Source: Planctomycetota bacterium (lineage in GTDB: Bacteria > Planctomycetota > Phycisphaerae > Phycisphaerales > UBA1924). From it: DNA of 39,738 bases. The position numbers were made by a program, and so were the translations under genes. The notes beneath the pieces are model-generated. The model was given only the letters and a program-made list of their open reading frames with translations. It searched no databases and was not told the origin of the DNA. The stretch is from contig JAEYUO010000102.1 of NCBI GenBank assembly GCA_023432465.1, positions 1 to 39,738 of the forward strand, given 5' to 3'. Shown one piece after another: positions 21,962 to 30,148 of the stretch (positions are counted from its first letter, which is position 1; each line of letters begins with the position of its first letter).

Positions 21962-22876
21962 ATGGCGGCACAGGTGATCGACGGCAAGGCGTTGGCGAAG
22001 AAGCACCGGGACGAGATCGCGGCACGCGCGGCGAAGCTGCGCGCGGCGGGACGGCCGGTGCGGCTGGATGCGCTGCTGGTGGGGAGCGATGACGACGCGG
22101 CGCACCAGTATGCGGACAGCCAGGCGAAGACGTGCCGCGAGCTGGGAATTGACTATGTGCTGCACTCGCTGCCGGCCGGGCGGGGGGGGGCGGGGTACGA
22201 CGACATCGCCGGGCGGGTGCTGCTGCTGAACACGAAGGAGGAAGTGTCGGCGATCATGGTGCATCTGCCCCTGCCGGAGGCGGTGGACGCGTACGCGGTG
22301 CAGAAGCTGATCGCGCCGGAGAAGGACGTCGAGGGCGTCAACCCGGCGAACATCGGCAACGTGGTGTACGGGCGGTCATCGCTCGCGCCCTGCACCGCGC
22401 TGGCGGTGATCAAGATGATCGAGCATACGGGGGTGGGGCCGGAGGGCCTGCGCGGCAAGCTCGCGGTGGTTGTCGGAGCATCGAATCATGTCGGCAAGCC
22501 GATCGCGGTCCTGCTCATGCGGATGGATGCCACGGTAGTGAGCTGCAACAAGTGGTCGCCGGGATTGTCGGAGCTGACGCGGCGGGCGGATGTACTGGTC
22601 GCCGCGGCGGGCGTGCCGGAGTTGATCACCCGGGACATGGTCAAGCCAGGGGCGATCGTGATCGATGTCGGCGTGAATCGAGTCGCGGGCATCGATGGGA
22701 AGATGAAGACGGTGGGCGATGTGGCGTACGAGGCGGTGGGCGGGTTCGATGGCAAGGCCGCGAGCTGCGCGGGGTGGATCAGCCCGGTCCCCGGAGGCGT
22801 GGGGCCGATGACAGTGGCGATGCTGCTGCTGAATGTGGTGGAGGCCGCGGAGCGCGCGGTGGGTGTGCGGGCTTAG
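21962..22876 (+). CDS. folD: FolD-family methylene-THF dehydrogenase/cyclohydrolase homologue with altered active site
   Basis: The overall FolD fold is clear over 304 residues: DVEGVNPANIG, APCTALAVI, the Rossmann segment VVVGASNHVGKPIAVLL, IDVGVN and the near-invariant PVPGGVGPMTVAMLL. Bifunctional FolD normally interconverts methylene-, methenyl- and formyl-THF. Here several key positions differ. The catalytic Lys of YxxxK is Gln (YADSQ, Q54), the Gln of VQLPLP is His (VHLPLP, H101), the second Asp of DVDG is Glu (DVEG, E124), and the NADP-phosphate Arg of GRS is Ala (GAS). Cyclohydrolase activity and cofactor preference may therefore differ from the textbook enzyme. A glycine stretch (AGRGGAG, 72-78) coded by a G tract is an unusual insertion. 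Confidence 0.85.
   Translation: MAAQVIDGKALAKKHRDEIAARAAKLRAAGRPVRLDALLVGSDDDAAHQYADSQAKTCRELGIDYVLHSLPAGRGGAGYDDIAGRVLLLNTKEEVSAIMVHLPLPEAVDAYAVQKLIAPEKDVEGVNPANIGNVVYGRSSLAPCTALAVIKMIEHTGVGPEGLRGKLAVVVGASNHVGKPIAVLLMRMDATVVSCNKWSPGLSELTRRADVLVAAAGVPELITRDMVKPGAIVIDVGVNRVAGIDGKMKTVGDVAYEAVGGFDGKAASCAGWISPVPGGVGPMTVAMLLLNVVEAAERAVGVRA
22171..22195 (+). repeat. G-rich tract in folD
   Basis: G3, G9 and G4 runs separated by single C bases encode the glycine-rich loop AGRGGAG in FolD. The G9-C-G4 core resembles the G8-Y-G5 core of the fumC and apbE insertions, and again G is on the coding strand. It may be a degenerate member of the same element. Confidence 0.4.
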
Positions 22877-22916
22877 GCGAAAGCAGCAAAGCAGCAGATC
22901 AAGACACGGAGGCGGA

Positions 22917-23080
22917 GCCACGGATCTGCACGGATTGGAGCGGATCGGAGGAGAGGCTCGCGCAGAGTCGCTGAGGCGGAGAGAGAACAAAGGGAGTTGG
23001 CCGCGGATTTGCGCGGATGGACGCGGATCGGAGGGAGTGGATTCGGGGGCCGCGGATCAACCCAGATGGACGCAGATCAG
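22917..23080. repeat. three 32-nt repeats built from CGCGGAT units (10-nt period)
   Basis: Copies lie at 22917-22948, 23000-23031 and 23049-23080. In the best copy (23000) the heptamer CGCGGAT occurs three times at 10-nt spacing, followed by CGG; the other copies vary by several bases. They share the 292-bp gap 22877-23168 with two copies of the 8-nt-periodic family. No gene is supported in this gap. Confidence 0.7.
22957..22990. repeat. 8-nt-periodic interspersed repeat, copy A4 (forward)
   Basis: CTCG is followed by CGCAGAGT, CGCTGAGG and CGGAGAGA, then ACAA. It is the same family as copies A1-A3 around the GxxExxY gene, here more diverged. It lies between the first and second CGCGGAT-type repeats. 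Confidence 0.65.
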
Positions 23081-23128
23081 AGAAACATGAAGCGGAAGTG
23101 CGAAGGCAAATTTGGATGAAGATGGCTT

Positions 23129-23162
23129 GTCTTCTCTGCGTCTCGGCGGCTCTGCGCGAGAC
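23129..23162. repeat. 8-nt-periodic interspersed repeat, copy A5 (inverted)
   Basis: On the minus strand it reads CTCG, CGCAGAGC, CGCCGAGA, CGCAGAGA and AGAC, the closest match to copy A1 including the tail. With A4 it forms an inverted pair about 140 bp apart. This repeats the geometry seen around the GxxExxY gene but without a gene inside. Confidence 0.7.
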
Positions 23163-23168
23163 TGTTCG

Positions 23169-23894
23169 TTACTGCCGCCGCAGCCAGCCGTCGGGATGGT
23201 GGGTGATCAGGAAGCGGTCGCAACGCTCGCGATCGATCTCGAACTCGGGGTGCGATTTCAGGTAATCGTGGATCGCGGGCAACGGTCCGGGACGGCCACC
23301 CGCAAAGTTCGGCAGGACATCGATCACGCCGTCCTGCACGAGGCAGAACGAGCCCTTGCTGACCAGCGGGGCATAGAGCTCCAGCTCCGCGCGGACGTGA
23401 CGCATGGAGTGGTCCGAATCGAGAATGACGAAGATCGGTCCGTGCGATGCTGCGTCGTCGGCCATCGCCTTCACTTTCGCGAAGATCTCCGGCGCGGTGC
23501 TGGAGCCGATCAGGTAAGTGATGCGCGGGTGGGAGAGGTCGTGGAGCTTCTCGATGTCGATGGTGACGATCCGGCCGCGGCCGGGAAGCAGGCGGCCCTC
23601 CGCGGCGAGCAGATCAAACAGGTGGGCGTAGTACATCGAGGAGCCGCCGAGATTCGTGCCGCATTCGATGATGATCGCGGGCTGAAGCTCGACGATGGTT
23701 TCCTGGATGGTCTGGAGATCGAAGACGTTCTGCCAGATGGGGCGGCCCAGCCATGTGGTGTGGCTGAAGTTCTTGGTCTTGGAGACGAGGTACTTGAAGA
23801 ACTTGCGGGCGACGGCCTGCCGGATGGTGGCCTTCAGGCCGGTCGGGGGCTTGCGCTCGGTGGTTGTGGCGGGCATGTGGGCAGGGTCGGGCAT
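23169..23894 (-). CDS. CmcI-family (cephalosporin hydroxylase-like) protein
   Basis: The protein has 241 residues and the CmcI family pattern: TTWLGRPIWQNVFDLQTIQE, then a Rossmann SAM-binding glycine loop IIIECGTNLGGSSMYYA, then IVTIDIE, FVILDSDHSMRHV and a C-terminal ITHHPDGWLRR. Despite the historical name, related enzymes are SAM-dependent O-methyltransferases, for example on rhamnosyl groups, and the Asp-rich LDSDH segment suits metal-dependent methyl transfer. The acceptor is not deducible. ATG 23876 is an alternative start. It is divergent from panD with an 83-bp gap, and its 3' end faces the repeat-filled gap. Confidence 0.85.
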   Translation of the reverse strand: MPDPAHMPATTTERKPPTGLKATIRQAVARKFFKYLVSKTKNFSHTTWLGRPIWQNVFDLQTIQETIVELQPAIIIECGTNLGGSSMYYAHLFDLLAAEGRLLPGRGRIVTIDIEKLHDLSHPRITYLIGSSTAPEIFAKVKAMADDAASHGPIFVILDSDHSMRHVRAELELYAPLVSKGSFCLVQDGVIDVLPNFAGGRPGPLPAIHDYLKSHPEFEIDRERCDRFLITHHPDGWLRRQ

Positions 23895-23977
23895 GGTCGG
23901 ATGGTACCGGCGGGCATCGCACGCCGCAGCGGATCAGGTTCTGTTCGGACCTCCGGCCGCTACCTACTATCTGTGCG

Positions 23978-24355
23978 ATGCTCAGACAGGTGCTCCACAG
24001 CAAGATTCACATGGCCCGGGTGACGGGCGCTTTCCCGGGGTACATCGGGTCGATCACGATCGACCGCGACCTGCTGGACGCGTGCGGGATGCGGGTGAAT
24101 GACCACGTGCACGTGGCCAACTGCCGGACCGGGGACCGGCTGGAGACGTACGTTTTTGAAGGCGAACGCGGCTCGGGAAAGATCGAACTCAACGGCGCGG
24201 CAGCGCACCTGTTCGAGGTCGGCGATCAGGTCATCATCATGCACTACGCCATGATGAATGATGATGAGTATTTGACGAACCGCCCGAAGGTGCTGCTGAT
24301 GTCGGCGGAGAACCGGATCGACAAGCTCATCCGATATGAGCCGAGTACGCGGTGA
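23978..24355 (+). CDS. panD: aspartate 1-decarboxylase proenzyme
   Basis: PanD makes beta-alanine from aspartate for pantothenate and CoA. The 125-residue length, the N-terminus MLRQVLHSKIHMARVT and YIGSITID match the family. The self-cleavage site is G24-S25, where Ser25 becomes the pyruvoyl cofactor, and NGAAAHLFEVGDQVIIM contains the substrate-side motif. The frame extends upstream, but ATG 23978 puts the Gly-Ser at the canonical positions. TACTAT lies seven bases before the ATG, which would suit a -10 and a nearly leaderless transcript. Autocleavage may need a PanM-type or other activator, none being visible here. Confidence 0.95.
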   Translation: MLRQVLHSKIHMARVTGAFPGYIGSITIDRDLLDACGMRVNDHVHVANCRTGDRLETYVFEGERGSGKIELNGAAAHLFEVGDQVIIMHYAMMNDDEYLTNRPKVLLMSAENRIDKLIRYEPSTR

Positions 24356-24366
24356 CGGGGTGACGC

Positions 24367-24888
24367 TTACGCGGGGCCGGGACGGGCCTGATCGGCAAGT
24401 GAGTGGATCGCCGGCTCTTCGAGCCTGAAGACCGTCCATCCGTCCATGGGTCGAGCGCCGAGGGACTTGTAGAAGTCGATCGCGGGCGTGTTCCAGTCGA
24501 GCACGGACCACTCCATGCGCGCACAGTTGCGGCGGCGGGCGATCTCGGCGAGGGCGATGAGCAGGGCTTTTCCGAGGCCGCGGCCGCGAAACGCGGGGCG
24601 GACGAAGACATCTTCCAGGTAGAGCCCGGCGCGGCCCATGAAGGTGGAGAAGTTGAAGAAGTAGAGCGCGTATCCCTGGGGTGCGCCATCGACCTCGCCG
24701 ATCAGCGCGTGCGCGGTGGGCAGGCCGTGCTCGGGGAACAGGGCCTCGCGGATGAGTTCGACGGTGGCGACAACCTCGTGGCGGAGCTTCTCATACTCGG
24801 CGATTTCGAGGATGAGTGCGTGGATGAGGGCGGCATCGTCAGGCGCTGCCGCGCGGATGGTCAGGCCGGGTCCGCCGGGGAGGGTCAT
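24367..24888 (-). CDS. GNAT N-acetyltransferase (diamine-acetyltransferase-like)
   Basis: This 173-residue GNAT enzyme has acetyl-CoA-binding motif A as VRPAFRGRGLGKALLIAL (RGxGLG) preceded by YLEDVFV, and the C-terminal motif ARMEWSVLDWNTPAIDFYKS with SLGA after it. The layout is closest to spermidine/spermine or thialysine acetyltransferases, but the amine substrate is not certain. The ATG overlaps the stop of the upstream permease gene by four bases (ATGA), so both are cotranslated. The 3' end is 11 bp from convergent panD. Confidence 0.88.
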   Translation of the reverse strand: MTLPGGPGLTIRAAAPDDAALIHALILEIAEYEKLRHEVVATVELIREALFPEHGLPTAHALIGEVDGAPQGYALYFFNFSTFMGRAGLYLEDVFVRPAFRGRGLGKALLIALAEIARRRNCARMEWSVLDWNTPAIDFYKSLGARPMDGWTVFRLEEPAIHSLADQARPGPA

Positions 24889-26159
24889 TGGGTGGAATCC
24901 TTCTTCTCGCGGAAGAGGACTATGAATGCGACGAGGACAATGGCCGCGAAGCCCGCGGCGGTGTACCAGATGTTTCGCCAGTTCACGACCGAGCCGAGAT
25001 CGTCGGTCTCGGTGTGGTATCCGACGAGCTTGCTGAAGAGGATCGCGCCGATGCCGAGGCCCAGGCCCTGGGTGATGAGCACAAGGAAGCCCTGGGCCTG
25101 CGCGCGGATGGCGGGTGAGGCTTTCTTGTCGACGTATACGAATCCGGCGACGAAGAAGAGGTCGTAGCAAAGGCCATGGAGCAGAACCCCGGCCACGGCC
25201 ATCCAGCGGACGGCATCGATCGATGCGCCCGCGAAGAGGGCGTAACGGGCGACCCATGCGAGCATGCCCAACGCGAGGACCCACTTGACGCCGAGACGCA
25301 AGTAGAGCGCTGGCAGGAGGAGCATGAAGATGATCTCGGCCATCTGCCCATAGGACATGGTGAGGGTGGGCCGGTCATCGCCGAGCGATTCGACGAATGT
25401 TCTGGCGTAGGCGTAGTAGCCTGCGAGGGGGATGCACAGCAGGAGCGAGCAGACGATGAACACGGCGTAGCTGGGTTTGGCCAGAAGCTTGAGGGAGTCG
25501 AGCCCCGCGACCTCGCGCGCGGAGACTGCGCGGCCCCGGGCCGGGGCGGGCGTGTGAGGAAGTGACAGGGCGTACAGCCCCAGCAGGATGCCGGCAGCGC
25601 CGGTGATGTAGAACTGCGCGGGGGACTTGTCGCCATCGGCGATCCATGTGAGATCGGAGAGTCCCCATGGCGAGAGGCTGCCGGCGACGGCGATGTTGCC
25701 GACGATCCAACCGATGGTGCCGAAGACGCGGACCAGCGGGAACTGCTTCTGCCCGCTCGCCAAGTGCGAGAAGGAGAGGGAGTTCGTCAGCGCGAGCGTG
25801 GGCATGTAGCACAGCATGTGCGCCAGGAGCATGAGGATGTAGGGGTGGAAGAAGGTCTTGGGGGCATCGGGGCCGGCCGCGGCGACGACCGTGGGGACGG
25901 CGAGCATGATGATGCCGCCGAGGAAGTGGAGCGCGGCGAGAACAATCTGCGTCGGGAAGAAGCGGTCGGCGATCATGCCGACGAAGAACGGGGAGACGAC
26001 GGCGGCGATGGGGCCGACGGTGTATGCCCAGCCGATGAGCTCGCCCAGCCCGACGGCTCGCATCCAGCCGGTCATGGAGACATACCACGCCCCCCAGATG
26101 AAGAACTGGAGGAACATCATGACGGAGAGGCGCGGGAAGAGCGCGTTGGTCGTGGCCAT
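24885..26159 (-). CDS. MFS permease of the nucleoside:H+ symporter type
   Basis: This 424-residue protein has about twelve membrane helices. The N-terminus LSVMMFLQFFIWGAWYVSMTGWM resembles the first helix of NupG/XapB proteins (LQFxxWGxW). RVFGTIGWIVGN and a central cytoplasmic loop (about 200-225) also fit that group. It should import nucleosides or related molecules with protons; substrate identity is inferred. It lies 56 bp after trpD and overlaps the GNAT gene, giving a trpD-permease-GNAT series. No purine-salvage enzyme is close by. Confidence 0.85.
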   Translation of the reverse strand: MATTNALFPRLSVMMFLQFFIWGAWYVSMTGWMRAVGLGELIGWAYTVGPIAAVVSPFFVGMIADRFFPTQIVLAALHFLGGIIMLAVPTVVAAAGPDAPKTFFHPYILMLLAHMLCYMPTLALTNSLSFSHLASGQKQFPLVRVFGTIGWIVGNIAVAGSLSPWGLSDLTWIADGDKSPAQFYITGAAGILLGLYALSLPHTPAPARGRAVSAREVAGLDSLKLLAKPSYAVFIVCSLLLCIPLAGYYAYARTFVESLGDDRPTLTMSYGQMAEIIFMLLLPALYLRLGVKWVLALGMLAWVARYALFAGASIDAVRWMAVAGVLLHGLCYDLFFVAGFVYVDKKASPAIRAQAQGFLVLITQGLGLGIGAILFSKLVGYHTETDDLGSVVNWRNIWYTAAGFAAIVLVAFIVLFREKKDSTQ

Positions 26160-26215
26160 GGTCCCAGCGTACCGGAAGGGTGGCGGGGGTGCCAGCGGGG
26201 TGCGCTGTGGAAGGC

Positions 26216-27250
26216 TCAGCGTGCGGATTCGGCGATGAGCTGATCCAGCACGGATGCGGCCGCGCCGGAGTCGATGGCCTTTGCGGCGAGGGCTATCCCG
26301 TTGCGGAAGTCGGCGGCGGCATCGGCCGCGACGAGCGCACCGGCGACGTTGAGGAGGACCATGTCGCGGGCGGGGCCGGGGGAACCGGCGAGGACTTCGC
26401 GTGCGATGCGGACGGCATCGTCGAGCGAGTTGGCGGAAAGATCCTGGAACAAAGCCCGCTTCAGACCCAGCGAAGCTGCATCGAGCACGTGGGTCTGGAC
26501 CGCGCCGCGTTCGATGGTGTGGACGATGTTGGTGTCGGTCGTTGTCAGTTCGTCCAGCCCGTCGTGGCTGGTGACGACGAGGGCCTTCTCGACGCCGAGC
26601 CGGGCGAGCGTGTGGGCGACTTTCTCGGCGAGGTCACGGCTGTAGGTGCCCATGAGCTGTCGCGGTGCGCCGGCAGGGTTGGTGAGTGGCCCGAGCAGGT
26701 TGAAGATCGTGGGGAAGCCCAGGGCCTTGCGCGCGGGCGCGGCGTGTTTCATCGCTGGGTGGTGATGGATCGCAAAGCAGAAGCAGAGCCCGAGCTTCTC
26801 CAGGCAGCGTGCCTGGGTCTCCGGGGACGCCGCGACGTTCACCCCGAGCGCCTGCATCAGCTCCGCCGAGCCACGCCCGGTGCGGCTGGTGCTGCCATGC
26901 TTGGCAATGACGACGCGTCCGGCGGCGGCGGCGACGGTGACGATCGCGGCGATGGTGGAAACATTGAAGGCCTTTGGCGCTCCGCCGGTCCCGCAGGTAT
27001 CGATCAATCTGCCCGAGACGCCCGCGGGGAGGGGGACGGGGGTCACGTGAGCACGCATGACCTTTGCCCCGCCGACAAGCTCATCGACCGTTGGCCCGCC
27101 GGGTCGGCCGGCGATGAGGGCCAGCAAGGCTCCGATTTGGGCATCGTTCCATGCACCGGAGAGGACCTGCTCGAAGACCGCCCGGGCCTGTCGCTCGGAC
27201 ATGGGGTTGCCGGTGAGGAGCTGCTTGAGAATGTCCTGCGCGGTGTCCAT
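26216..27250 (-). CDS. trpD: anthranilate phosphoribosyltransferase
   Basis: TrpD couples anthranilate with PRPP in tryptophan synthesis. The 344-residue protein shows the PRPP site DTCGTGGAPKAFNVST, VIAKHGSTSRTGRGSAELM, the AHHPAMKHAAPARKALG-type anthranilate channel with IHHHPAMK, and LGPLTNPAG. H and S/R residues in KHGSTSRTGRGS are as expected. The start MDTAQDILKQ matches the usual N-terminus, although no Shine-Dalgarno is visible. Other trp genes are not in the window. It is divergent from the 921-residue charged protein with 116 bp between them. Confidence 0.96.
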   Translation of the reverse strand: MDTAQDILKQLLTGNPMSERQARAVFEQVLSGAWNDAQIGALLALIAGRPGGPTVDELVGGAKVMRAHVTPVPLPAGVSGRLIDTCGTGGAPKAFNVSTIAAIVTVAAAAGRVVIAKHGSTSRTGRGSAELMQALGVNVAASPETQARCLEKLGLCFCFAIHHHPAMKHAAPARKALGFPTIFNLLGPLTNPAGAPRQLMGTYSRDLAEKVAHTLARLGVEKALVVTSHDGLDELTTTDTNIVHTIERGAVQTHVLDAASLGLKRALFQDLSANSLDDAVRIAREVLAGSPGPARDMVLLNVAGALVAADAAADFRNGIALAAKAIDSGAAASVLDQLIAESAR

Positions 27251-27366
27251 GCGGAGTGAATGTATCGGCCCATGAAGGGGGTGGTCTGTGGCGGCAGGGG
27301 GAGAAGTGCGGCCAAGAGGCGGCTCTATCCCGCACCGGCCGGAGGCCGGGCCCGTACGATTCAGAC

Positions 27367-30132
27367 ATGAGGGGAGTACGCCAGACCATCCATGCGGCAC
27401 AGCGGCGTCTGCTTGTCGGCCGCTTGATCGAGCACGCAGGCACGGGGCTTGCGTGGGGCGCGGCGGCGGGGCTGGGCGCGGTCATCGTGGACAGGCTTGT
27501 CGGTTTAGGCGCGGCCTGGTGGTGGCTGGCGGGGATTCCCATGATCGCGGGGGCAGCGGTGGGGATCGTCCGGGCGGTGCTGTCGCGCCCGTCGGCGCTG
27601 ATCGCGGCGGGAACACTCGATGATGCGCTCGCGCTGCGTGATCGGCTGACCACAGGGCTGACGCTCGTGGCCGGGCAGGACGCGGCGTTTACCGCGCTGG
27701 CACTTCGCGAGGCGGATGTAGCGGCGGCGCGCGCGGACCCGGGGCGCGCGGTGCGGTACAGGTTTGGCGGGGCGTGGAGCGCGTGGCCGGTTTTGGCCGG
27801 CAGCGCAGCGTGCATCGGGCTCTTCGTACCGCAGTTTGATCTGCTCGGACGCGAACGCGCGGCGAGGGTGGCCGCGATCGAGCAGACGCGGCAACGCGAG
27901 GTCGCGGAGCAGCTTTCTAGGGCGATGGAGGCGGTTGCGCCGGAGATGCCGCGAGAACCCGAAGAACGACCGGGCGCGCGGCCATCACAACTTGCAGAGC
28001 TTGAGAAGCTGCGGGAGGAACTCGAATCAGGCGCAGTGAGCGCGGATGATGCGACGGCGAGAGCGGTAAGCGAGTTGCAGGCGATCGCGGAGCGGGCGGA
28101 ACTGGAAGCGCAGCAAGCCGCGGAGCGAAGCCGCGCGGTTGCGGAGTCGCTTTCTGGGCTTGGGCGGTCGAGCGCGGCGGTGGGGACGACGGAGCGGGAC
28201 GAAGCACGTGCTGGCGCGGGATCGGATGCGCCGGGCGGCGAGGGGCAGGAACTGGCGGAACGCGCGAGCGATGAAGGTGAGGACGCGGGACCGGAGCCCG
28301 AGTCAGCGTTGACGCGGGCGGTGCGAGATCGGGACTTGGCGGCTGCGCGCGAGGCCGCGCGTGAACTGATGCGCCGGGAGCGGCTGTCGCCGGAGGAGCG
28401 TCGGACGCTGGCGGAGGATCTGGACCGTCTGGCGGGGGACCTTGAGCAGCTTGAGGCGCAGGAGCAGCAGCGGGAGGAGCAGGAACGGACCGCGGCGGAA
28501 GCGGCGAAGCGCGAACGGGGAGAGTTGCAGACAGAAAACCGGCCGGAAGAGATGAGGGAGGAAGGTGCGAGGGGCGAGCAGCCGCCTCGCGCGGGCGAGG
28601 AGATGCGACCGGAGCCGCAGGGAGGCCAGCGCGACAAGCAGCAGCAGGCGGAAAGTGCGAAGCAACAGACGCCGCAGAAGACGGGGGAGCCAGACGGGAA
28701 GGAGCCGGAAGGGCAGGGGCAAACAGGGCAGCAAGCCAAACCGGAAGAGCAGACGCCCCAGCAGGGATCGCCGCGGGAAGAGCAAGGGGCTAAGGGCGCG
28801 GAAGGGGAGAAGAGCGGGGAGCGCACGGAGGAGCGGACCAAGGCTGGTGAGCAGCGTGCTGAAGAGGGGAAGGCAGACGAGCGCACCCGCGGCGCCGACA
28901 AGGCCCCGGAGACCAGCCCCGGTGAGGAGAAGGGCGGCGAAGGGCAGCGCGGTGAGGTGAACGAGGGCGAGCGTGCGCCCGGGGAAGTGCCGAGCCGCGC
29001 GGAGAAGCGGGAGCCGGGCGAGGGCGGTGAGCGGCGGGAGATCAACGAGCAACAGCTTCGCGAGCAGTTTGAGAAGTCGGGAATGTCGCCTGAAGAAGCG
29101 CAGCGAGCGGCGGAGCGCGTGGCACGCGACGCCCGAAGAGAGGAAGCTCAGCGCGGGGCGAGGGAGGATCGCCGGGAACTGGCGGAGCGTCTCAAGGAAG
29201 CGTCGAGGCAGCTCTCAGGTGACAAGAATGATGGCGGGCGAGCGCCATCGCCGGACAGCGCGCAAGGGCACAAGCCCGAGGCCGAACAGCCCGGCGCAGA
29301 GCCGGGCGCACAGATGGAGAAGCGGGATCAGGGCACACGCGAAGAGGGCCAGGAAGCTTCCGGTGAGCGTGGCGAGCAACCCGAATCCGGCGTGGAGCCA
29401 GAGGAGGAGCCGGGCGATGGAAAACTGCCGGATGAGATCCCCGCGCCGACGAAGGAGACGCTGGAACAGCTTGCCAAGCATCTTGATCGCATGACCGCAG
29501 ACGATGGAAAGCAACGGTCGGATCGCGAGACCGGGGAACGGGCGAGAGAGCAGGCGCAGAAACTGGCCGAGAAGCTCAGCCCTGCGCAGCAGGAACGTCT
29601 GAAGCAGTGGGCCGAGGGCTTGGCGCGGGAGCGGCCCGACCTTGCGGAGCGATTTGCGAACGAGGGAGAGCCGCGGCCGCGAGGCGAGCGCGGCGAAGGC
29701 GAGGCGGAAGGCGACATGCCGCGGGAGCAACCAATGGCCGGTGCGGAGCGTGGCGTTGGGGGTGGGCCAGAAGGCACCAGGCAAGAACGCGAGGCGACTG
29801 GCACGGAGCGGGCATTTCCGCCGAGCCGGACCGAGATCGTGGATGCTCGCGATGCGGGCACAGGCCGACCGGGCACGGAGGGTCAGCGTGATCAGGTGGT
29901 CGCGGAGTGGCTCGCACCGCCGACACAGGGGTCGGCGACAGGGGCCGGGCCGGCCGCAGCGGCGGAGCGCATGAGGCAGGCGGCAAGGAGCGCGCAGCAG
30001 GCGGTCGATGAGCGTGCGATCCCGTCGCGGTATGACCGGCTGGTGCAGCGGTACTTCCGCAGGCTGCCGGAGAAGGTGGCGGAACGGGCGGAAGCGGCGG
30101 GCACGCCCGTTCCGGCGCAGGATGCGCCATGA
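27367..30132 (+). CDS. giant charged, low-complexity membrane protein (DUF4175-like N-terminus)
   Basis: Only the N-terminal part (about 1-200) looks globular, with two adjacent membrane helices (about 22-70) and a third near 130-148. This arrangement recalls DUF4175-type proteins of planctomycete and alphaproteobacterial VWA clusters, but I cannot confirm family membership. From about 190 to 870 the sequence is dominated by E, R, Q, G, A and P and is expected to be disordered or helical. There are short predicted helices such as EELESGAVSADDATARAVSE and SPEEARRTLAED-like stretches. The chosen start MRGVRQTIHAAQRRLL lies after the divergent promoter region. It ends 14-16 bp before the VWA gene and is probably cotranscribed. 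Composition explains the long stop-free antisense frame. Confidence 0.75.
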   Translation: MRGVRQTIHAAQRRLLVGRLIEHAGTGLAWGAAAGLGAVIVDRLVGLGAAWWWLAGIPMIAGAAVGIVRAVLSRPSALIAAGTLDDALALRDRLTTGLTLVAGQDAAFTALALREADVAAARADPGRAVRYRFGGAWSAWPVLAGSAACIGLFVPQFDLLGRERAARVAAIEQTRQREVAEQLSRAMEAVAPEMPREPEERPGARPSQLAELEKLREELESGAVSADDATARAVSELQAIAERAELEAQQAAERSRAVAESLSGLGRSSAAVGTTERDEARAGAGSDAPGGEGQELAERASDEGEDAGPEPESALTRAVRDRDLAAAREAARELMRRERLSPEERRTLAEDLDRLAGDLEQLEAQEQQREEQERTAAEAAKRERGELQTENRPEEMREEGARGEQPPRAGEEMRPEPQGGQRDKQQQAESAKQQTPQKTGEPDGKEPEGQGQTGQQAKPEEQTPQQGSPREEQGAKGAEGEKSGERTEERTKAGEQRAEEGKADERTRGADKAPETSPGEEKGGEGQRGEVNEGERAPGEVPSRAEKREPGEGGERREINEQQLREQFEKSGMSPEEAQRAAERVARDARREEAQRGAREDRRELAERLKEASRQLSGDKNDGGRAPSPDSAQGHKPEAEQPGAEPGAQMEKRDQGTREEGQEASGERGEQPESGVEPEEEPGDGKLPDEIPAPTKETLEQLAKHLDRMTADDGKQRSDRETGERAREQAQKLAEKLSPAQQERLKQWAEGLARERPDLAERFANEGEPRPRGERGEGEAEGDMPREQPMAGAERGVGGGPEGTRQEREATGTERAFPPSRTEIVDARDAGTGRPGTEGQRDQVVAEWLAPPTQGSATGAGPAAAAERMRQAARSAQQAVDERAIPSRYDRLVQRYFRRLPEKVAERAEAAGTPVPAQDAP

Positions 30133-30148
30133 CGGCCCGGATGCGATG

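Noticed and set aside
22917..23162. CRISPR array
   Set aside because: The repeats are degenerate, unevenly spaced, partly inverted and of two families; there are no uniform spacers and no cas genes in the window.
27081..29045. 654-codon minus-strand frame opposite the charged protein
   Set aside because: Ser/Arg/Pro-rich reverse reading of a Glu/Arg-rich gene; it also overlaps trpD in another frame. No motif is visible.
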